Origin: Flavobacterium zhairuonense
Lineage (GTDB): Bacteria; Bacteroidota; Bacteroidia; Flavobacteriales; Flavobacteriaceae
Direction of reading: 5' to 3'
DNA length: 64,000 bases
NCBI RefSeq assembly: GCF_004352915.1
Contig: NZ_SJSY01000074.1
Coordinates: 1-64,000, forward strand
Part shown: positions 59,026-64,000 of the stretch, one piece after another
Layout of the letters: each line of letters begins with the position of its first letter
Position numbering within the stretch: the first letter of the stretch is position 1
Program-made: the position numbers and the translations under genes
Notes under the pieces: model-generated
The model's database searches: none
The model's input: the letters and a program-made list of their open reading frames with translations, nothing else
What the model was told of the DNA's origin: nothing

Positions 59026-61113
59026 ATGAAATATTATTCAACATTATTGTCTTTGGTTTTTTTTGTAACCTGTTCAGCTTTTTCACAGGAAAAAGTGGTG
59101 AAATATACAGTTACAGGCGGAGAAACAATAAACCAGATTGCCGTAAAATTTAAAGTTACGCCTTATGATATTTATGCATTAAATCCAGATGCGAGAAATG
59201 GAGTGAAACCAAATACTGTTTTGCTGATTCCTGCAAGTGGAAAAACTACGGTAAAATCTGAGCCTGCTGTGGCAAAAACACCCGTTAATACAAAAGATAT
59301 TATTCACGAAGTACAGCCAAAAGAGACTTTTTACAGCATCGAACATAAATATGGAATTTCGGATGAAGCGTTGAAAGCTGCGAATCCGTTTTTAGAAAAA
59401 GACGGCGTTCAAATTGGACAAAAATTGGTAATTCCGGCGAAAGGTTCAGTTCCAAAAACAGCAGCAAAACCAGCTAAAAATTCATCTCAAGAAAAATATG
59501 TTTATCATGATGTCTTGGCAAAAGAAACCAAATTTGGTATTGCGAAACAATACAATATGACAGTTGAGGAATTGGAAAAACGAAATCCTGAAATTGTTTC
59601 AAACCTTCCAGTTGGCTATCGTTTGACTATAAAAGGAACTGCTCCTAAAACAGATGCAGCTCCAATTGCAAATACAGCTAAACCTACTGAAGCTAAAAAA
59701 ACTGATACTCCTAAAAAAGCGACAACTTATATGGATTATCAGGTTAAGCCAAAAGAGACTTTTTATAGTTTAGGAAGAACATTTCATTTGACGCAAGACG
59801 AGTTGGTAGCTTTGAATCCTTCGCTTTCAGAAGGTGTAAAAGAGGGAATGGTTCTAAAAGTTCCGACAGGATATTTAGCGCCACAGCCAATTATTCCTCA
59901 AGCACAACCACAAATAGTTGAGAAAACTGTTGAGAAACCAATTGAAAAAGCAGCAGATGCACCTAGCGGAATTAAAATTGTTGATAAAGTAAAATCTGAA
60001 ACAGTTTCTGCAGATCCTGAAGTGATAGAACTGACAAAGAAAAGAGGTCAGACAGATCGCCAAAAAGTGGTTTTATTATTGCCGTTTAATTTGGCAAAAC
60101 TTCAAAGTGATACAACGAGTTTGGCAACAAAAATCAAAACGGATAAATTCTTAAATATGACTTTGGATTTTTATTCGGGAGCAATGATGGCGATTGATTC
60201 GGCTAAAGCTTTGAAATTGCCTATTGATGTTTCGATTTATGATTCAGGAGAAACCAAAACGACATCTAACGTTTCAAGTTTGATTGCGCAAAATAAATTG
60301 CAGAATGCAAATGCTGTGATTGGGCCATTTTATCAAAACAATGCTGAGTCGACTGCAAATTCACTTCGCATATATAATATTCCGGTGATTTCACCTTTAT
60401 CAAAAGATGTAGCAAATCCAATTGATAATTTGTATCAAGCGATTCCGTCAAACGATGTGGTGCGTAATTCAGTTTTTGATTATATGCGCGCCAAAAACGG
60501 AAATATTGTAGCTGTTGTTGACAAGAAAAAAGAGTCGGTAATCAACTATATCAAACAAAACCAAAAAGGAGTTGTATTTGCTACATTGACAGAAACAGGT
60601 GGATTAGATGTTGCGAATTTAAAAGGTTTATTGCTTCCTGGCCGTATAAACTATGTAGTGATGGAAACTGGAAATACAGCAATGGTAAAAGCAACCATAA
60701 AAGCGTTGCTTGATTCGCAAAAGACGTGTCAGGTTCAATTAGTAATTTTAGAGCCAAATAATACATTGGATACAGATGAAATTAATTTTGATAATTTAGT
60801 TAAACTGAATTTGATGTATCCATCAGTAACACGAGAAAGCAGTGAAGCAAGAGCTTTGATTTTCAAAAAAGAATACCGTTTAAAAAACAAAGTAAATCCG
60901 AATGTTTATGCAACAAAAGGATTTGATGTTACTTTTGACACGATGATGCGTTTGGTTCAAGGGAAAACATACCAAGAAACGGCCGATTTAATGACCACAG
61001 AACAAGTGGACAATAAATTTCAATATTACAAAAAAGAAGATGGAGGACACGCAAACAAAGGTGTTTACATTTTATATTACGACAGTGATTTAACTTTAAA
61101 AGAAGCAAATTAA
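59026..61113 (+). CDS. LysM protein with periplasmic-binding-protein-like domain
   Basis: 695 residues. Signal peptide (LLSLVFFVTCSAFSQ), four LysM repeats (about 26-68, 89-137, 160-206, 238-282) joined by Ala/Lys/Pro-rich linkers, then a type 1 periplasmic-binding fold (about 345-690; QKVVLLLPFNLA, FYSGAMMAIDSAKALKLPIDVSIYDSGET, NAVIGPFYQNNAEST, NIPVISPLSKDV, NVYATKGFDVTFDTMMRL). The arrangement recalls LpoA-like or branched-amino-acid receptor domains tied to peptidoglycan. Its last base overlaps the OsmC start. Confidence 0.85.
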   Translation: MKYYSTLLSLVFFVTCSAFSQEKVVKYTVTGGETINQIAVKFKVTPYDIYALNPDARNGVKPNTVLLIPASGKTTVKSEPAVAKTPVNTKDIIHEVQPKETFYSIEHKYGISDEALKAANPFLEKDGVQIGQKLVIPAKGSVPKTAAKPAKNSSQEKYVYHDVLAKETKFGIAKQYNMTVEELEKRNPEIVSNLPVGYRLTIKGTAPKTDAAPIANTAKPTEAKKTDTPKKATTYMDYQVKPKETFYSLGRTFHLTQDELVALNPSLSEGVKEGMVLKVPTGYLAPQPIIPQAQPQIVEKTVEKPIEKAADAPSGIKIVDKVKSETVSADPEVIELTKKRGQTDRQKVVLLLPFNLAKLQSDTTSLATKIKTDKFLNMTLDFYSGAMMAIDSAKALKLPIDVSIYDSGETKTTSNVSSLIAQNKLQNANAVIGPFYQNNAESTANSLRIYNIPVISPLSKDVANPIDNLYQAIPSNDVVRNSVFDYMRAKNGNIVAVVDKKKESVINYIKQNQKGVVFATLTETGGLDVANLKGLLLPGRINYVVMETGNTAMVKATIKALLDSQKTCQVQLVILEPNNTLDTDEINFDNLVKLNLMYPSVTRESSEARALIFKKEYRLKNKVNPNVYATKGFDVTFDTMMRLVQGKTYQETADLMTTEQVDNKFQYYKKEDGGHANKGVYILYYDSDLTLKEAN

Positions 61114-61514
61114 TGACATCAAAAGTAACCTATTTAGGCGATTTAAGAACAAGTTCAATTCATGTGCAGTCTGGAAGCGAAATTATTTCAGATGCGCCAT
61201 TAGATAATAACGGAAAAGGGGAGGCTTTTTCTCCAACAGATACAGTTGCAAATGCATTAGCAAGTTGTATGATGACGATTATGGGAATCAAAGCCCGCGA
61301 TATGGAAGTTGATTTTGTAGGGTCTACCGCAGAAGTAACAAAAATAATGAATGCGGAACCAAGACGAATTGGTGCAATCGAAATTGTTTTTCAAATGAAA
61401 AGTAATGCTGATGAAAAAAGTAGAACAATTTTAGAGCGTGCAGCAATGACTTGTCCAGTGTTTTTGAGCTTGAGCAGTGAAATTGAAAAGAAAATTAGTT
61501 TCAACTGGAATTAA
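61113..61514 (+). CDS. OsmC/Ohr family peroxidase-like protein
   Basis: 133 residues. The two redox cysteines are present: ALASCMMTIMGIKA and AAMTCPVFLSLS. Family members reduce organic hydroperoxides through a Cys pair. Starts at the stop of the LysM-receptor gene (TAATG), so it is translationally coupled. Closest to the OsmC group rather than Ohr. Confidence 0.9.
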   Translation: MTSKVTYLGDLRTSSIHVQSGSEIISDAPLDNNGKGEAFSPTDTVANALASCMMTIMGIKARDMEVDFVGSTAEVTKIMNAEPRRIGAIEIVFQMKSNADEKSRTILERAAMTCPVFLSLSSEIEKKISFNWN

Positions 61515-61535
61515 TTTTTAACCGAATATTAATAT

Positions 61536-61564
61536 GGAGCTGTCCCAAAAGGACAGCTTTTTTT
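61536..61564 (+). terminator. Terminator after osmC-like gene
   Basis: AGCTGTCC / GGACAGCT stem, loop CAAAA, T-run. Confidence 0.88.
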
Positions 61565-61613
61565 GTAAGCTTCGGAGAAGCGAAATACCTATAGAAAAGA
61601 ATATTTATGCAAT

Positions 61614-61662
61614 AAAGCTCCAGCGGAGCGACATTTTTGATATGTCGCTCCGCTGGAGCTTT
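61614..61662. repeat. REP-like 21-bp perfect hairpin
   Basis: AAAGCTCCAGCGGAGCGACA(T) and its exact complement around the loop TTTTGAT. A related short hairpin CCCC-GCT-GGGG plus T-run follows at 61700-61718. Both contain a CCGCTGG-type core and resemble REP palindromes. Confidence 0.88.
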
Positions 61663-61697
61663 TTCTTATTTGTTTGATTTAAATTCTATAAATATTT

Positions 61698-61718
61698 TAC
61701 CCCGCTGGGGCTTTTTTT
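61698..61718 (+). terminator. Second terminator-like hairpin
   Basis: CCCCGCTGGGG followed by seven T. Can back up the osmC terminator and separates it from the convergent beta-galactosidase gene. Confidence 0.6.
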
Positions 61719-61760
61719 ATAAAATATCTGCTTATTCTAGAGGTTTTTAATAGGGCTTTT

Positions 61761-63617
61761 TTAACCTTTTTCTGGTCTTAATTCTTGTAAAATTGGCGAT
61801 GCAATTGTTTTGACTTCTTTCTGAATTGTTTCATTTTTTTGTTCAAAAATCGTAATCTCATTTTTGCCTTTTTTCAGCCAGCATCCTGGAACATAAAGTG
61901 TTTGTTGTGGGCCAACACTCCAATAGCGCCCAATATTAATTCCGTTAATAAAGACAATTCCTTTTCCAAAATCTCTCATATCCAAGAATGTATCTCCAGT
62001 TTTTTTCAGATCAAAAGTTCCTTGATATAAAGTAGGACGATTTGCTTTTCCTGAGTTTTTATAAGCAGTTAAATCTGGTTTTTTATCCATTGGCAGTTTG
62101 TACATTTCCCAATTTCCAGTAATCGTTTCTCCATTGATGATAACTGGACTAACAATTCCTTTGTTATTAGAATTTATCTGCGAACCATAATTAATGCGTC
62201 CCATATTTTCCACAATAATATCTAAAGTTGCATTGAAAGGAACTTCAATTTCACAATCGTATTTTTTGTAATAGCGGTTTAACTCGGCAATTTTTTTTCC
62301 GTTAACATATACGATAGCGTAATCACGTAAACCGTTTAATTCTAATTTCCCGCTGATTGGTTGTGTAAATTTTTTGCTGTACCAAACATAACCATCACCT
62401 TGATTTAATTGCTCAAATGTTTGTGGTGTATCTTCGAAAACAGGTTCTATTTTCGATTTTAAATCATCTAAATCAACGACTTTAGAAAGGGAAATATTCG
62501 GAATCGTAATTACCGGAATTTGATCTGGAATATTTGGGGTTTCTTTAGTTTTTAAAAGTTCTCTCAAGGCATTATACTTTGGAGTTGCCCAACCCGCTTC
62601 ACTTATTGGGGCATCATAATCGTACGATGTCATGTCAGGCTGAATGTCGTGCTCTTTATCGTAATTTGCACCAGATGTAAATCCGAAATTGGTTCCGCCG
62701 TGCACCATATAATAATTGAAAGAAACATTGTTGTCTAAATATTTTTTAGTCTGGCGAACGGTTTGTTCTGGTTTTTGTGTTGGAAATGGTTCTGCCCAAT
62801 GATCTAGCCAGCCCGGATAAAATTCGGCAACCATATAAGGGCCTTTCCCATTATGGAATTGATCTACGACTTTTTTTAGTTTTGTAACGTCATCCTCACC
62901 GTTTGCAGTTGGTAGAGCTCCTGGCAAAGCACCACCTTCAAAAAGCCAACTTCCATCTGAAGTGAAAAACGGAACTTCAAAACCAACATCTTTTAATTGT
63001 TGAAAAACGGCTGCACTGTATTTTTTATGCTCTTCTAATGAAATGTCTTTTCGCTGTGAAACGTACGAACCAAATTCATTTTCGCCTTGAACCATAATAA
63101 TTGGCCCGCCTTTCGTGATTTGTAAATTGGCAACTTGTTTGTATAATTCGGTAAAATAAGCTTTTGTTGCAGCTAAATATGCCGCGTTATTTCCACGAAT
63201 AACCATATTTGGAACATTCTGCAAAAACCAAGGATAACCTCCAAATTCCCATTCTGCACAAACGTAAGGACCTGGACGTAAAATCACAAATAAACCTTCT
63301 TCTTGAGCTATTTTAATATATTCGGCCAAGTTTTTATTGCCTGTTTTAAAATCCCATACGCCGGGAGCGATTTCGTGATAATTCCAAAACACATAAGTGG
63401 CAACGGCATTTAGTCCCATTGCTTTCATCATTTTTAGGCGATGTCTCCAATACGGCTGCGGAATTCGAGAATAATGCATTTCTCCAGAGTGAATTTGTAT
63501 TGGTTTTCCATCTAAAAGAAAATTTCCATCGCTGATTGCGAAAGTTTGTTTGTTCTGCGCTGATGCTTCTGAAAATAAGCAACAAGCGATAAAAAGAAAT
63601 AAAGCTATTTTTTTCAT
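61761..63617 (-). CDS. GH35 beta-galactosidase, exported
   Basis: 618 residues from the ATG at 63617, which begins a signal peptide (MKKIALFLFIACCLFSEASAQ); the longer frame from 63659 adds 14 residues without signal character. Catalytic (beta/alpha)8 barrel with FWNYHEIAPG, RPGPYVCAEWEFGG, acid/base E181 (VQGENEFGSY) and nucleophile E265 (MVAEFYPGWLDHW). C-terminal beta-sandwich domains (GYVWYSKKFTQPI, GKGIVFINGINIGRYWSVGPQQTLYVPGCWLKKG) complete the bacterial GH35 plan. Removes terminal beta-galactose from polysaccharides. Confidence 0.94.
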   Translation of the reverse strand: MKKIALFLFIACCLFSEASAQNKQTFAISDGNFLLDGKPIQIHSGEMHYSRIPQPYWRHRLKMMKAMGLNAVATYVFWNYHEIAPGVWDFKTGNKNLAEYIKIAQEEGLFVILRPGPYVCAEWEFGGYPWFLQNVPNMVIRGNNAAYLAATKAYFTELYKQVANLQITKGGPIIMVQGENEFGSYVSQRKDISLEEHKKYSAAVFQQLKDVGFEVPFFTSDGSWLFEGGALPGALPTANGEDDVTKLKKVVDQFHNGKGPYMVAEFYPGWLDHWAEPFPTQKPEQTVRQTKKYLDNNVSFNYYMVHGGTNFGFTSGANYDKEHDIQPDMTSYDYDAPISEAGWATPKYNALRELLKTKETPNIPDQIPVITIPNISLSKVVDLDDLKSKIEPVFEDTPQTFEQLNQGDGYVWYSKKFTQPISGKLELNGLRDYAIVYVNGKKIAELNRYYKKYDCEIEVPFNATLDIIVENMGRINYGSQINSNNKGIVSPVIINGETITGNWEMYKLPMDKKPDLTAYKNSGKANRPTLYQGTFDLKKTGDTFLDMRDFGKGIVFINGINIGRYWSVGPQQTLYVPGCWLKKGKNEITIFEQKNETIQKEVKTIASPILQELRPEKG

Positions 63618-63645
63618 TGTGTTGTGATAAGATTTGCTTGAAAAC

Positions 63646-63682
63646 AGACAAGAGGACAAATATAAACTTTGCCCTCTTGTCT
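63646..63682 (-). promoter_or_regulatory. Hairpin with a -7 box in its loop, upstream of the GH35 gene
   Basis: AGACAAGAGG (63646-63655) and CCTCTTGTCT (63673-63682) pair, and the loop holds TATATTTG on the minus strand (63657-63664). It may be the terminator of the upstream gene and the GH35 promoter at once, though the U-run is short. Confidence 0.45.
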
Positions 63683-63699
63683 TCCTAACTAACCAATAT

Positions 63700-64000
63700 T
63701 TATTCTGAAAACTCTAATTTTTTCAATTTATTCCAGCCTCCTCTTGTGAAATCAGGAATTTCTACGGGTGCAGAATTATTATCTAATGAAATTTCTGTCA
63801 GTGGGCCTAAACAAGACCATTCTGCTAAATCGTAAACATCCATATCTAACGGAAGCCCTTTTTGCAAACAGTGAATTAAACGATAATCCATAATAAAATC
63901 CATTCCGCCATGACCGCCTACTTTTTTGGCTTGTTCTTCGATTCCTTTTGCAATCGGGTGTTTGTATTTTTCCATTAAAGCTTTTTTCACTTCTTCCGGA
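63700..64000 (-). CDS. GH109-like / Gfo-Idh-MocA family protein, C-terminal part
   Basis: The frame is open through the window end, so the start lies beyond 64000; about 99 residues are visible. GGHGGMDFIMDYRLIHCLQKGLPLDMDVYDLAEWSCLGPLTEIS and IPDFTRGGWNK match the C-terminus of GH109 glycosidases, which remove alpha-GalNAc by an NAD-dependent mechanism. The same C-terminus also occurs in related oxidoreductases, so the substrate is not fixed. Same strand as the GH35 gene, probably a small glycan-degrading unit. Confidence 0.82.
   Translation of the reverse strand, partial: PEEVKKALMEKYKHPIAKGIEEQAKKVGGHGGMDFIMDYRLIHCLQKGLPLDMDVYDLAEWSCLGPLTEISLDNNSAPVEIPDFTRGGWNKLKKLEFSE

Overview
The window looks like the chromosome of a Flavobacterium-type member of the Bacteroidota, close to F. 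johnsoniae in gene content. The evidence is a gliding-motility lipoprotein (GldI), a surface protein ending in a type IX secretion sorting domain, a GSII plus GSIII glutamine synthetase pair, GH92/GH35/GH109-type glycosidases, AT-rich DNA, Bacteroidota-type -7 boxes (TAnnTTTG) ahead of many genes, and almost no Shine-Dalgarno sequences.

Layout of the host part. 1-2227 is the 3' end of a repeat-rich adhesin. 2446-7830 holds a small lipoprotein, a TerC/Alx membrane protein and divergent glutamine synthetases. 8229-13668 is a complete curli-type functional amyloid operon: a curlin-like major subunit, a second curlin-like protein, CsgE with an extra N-terminal domain, CsgF, CsgG with an extra C-terminal barrel-like domain, and a beta-propeller lipoprotein. 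13858-34929 is ordinary chromosome: purM, a GNAT enzyme, a GH92 mannosidase, an M61 peptidase, a sterol-desaturase-type hydroxylase, aqpZ, a DHH phosphoesterase-gldI-two dual immunophilins cluster, a ClC channel, RidA and cbpA/cbpM. 55420-64000 holds guaA, two LysM proteins, OsmC, a GH35 beta-galactosidase and the end of a GH109-like gene.

The central discovery is an integrated element of about 20.3 kb (35151-55434) bounded by a perfect 26-bp direct repeat that contains the -7 box, the start codon and the first five codons of guaA. Just inside the left end is a complete tyrosine recombinase; at the right end is a three-gene cluster of small proteins, one excisionase-like. Between them lie a serine recombinase flanked by three copies of a 13-bp motif and a set of defence-like cargo modules: a Mrr-type nuclease with a membrane coiled-coil partner, a two-TM protein coupled to a 1148-residue STAND-like P-loop protein, and a Septu-like ATPase/HNH pair. 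There is also a polymerase-palm-like protein, an XRE regulator with two palindromic operators, and two small exported proteins. Integration appears to swap promoters: the old guaA promoter now faces the integrase, and guaA reads from element DNA.

Inside the island sits a second mobile unit (38207-42172) with perfect 25-bp terminal inverted repeats and a 6-bp target duplication placed exactly on the stop codon of the nuclease gene. It carries two single-frame IS3-like transposases in tandem, one with an intact DDE triad and one that has lost its first D and its E, plus an HNH gene.

The intergenic DNA also contains a recurring architecture: short 8-10-bp motifs repeated in tandem and then mirrored in inverted arms (CTAAGnnn, ATATAAGTn, CACGAATTT, ACAAATT types), as well as REP-like palindromes. 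No rRNA, tRNA or CRISPR array was recognised.
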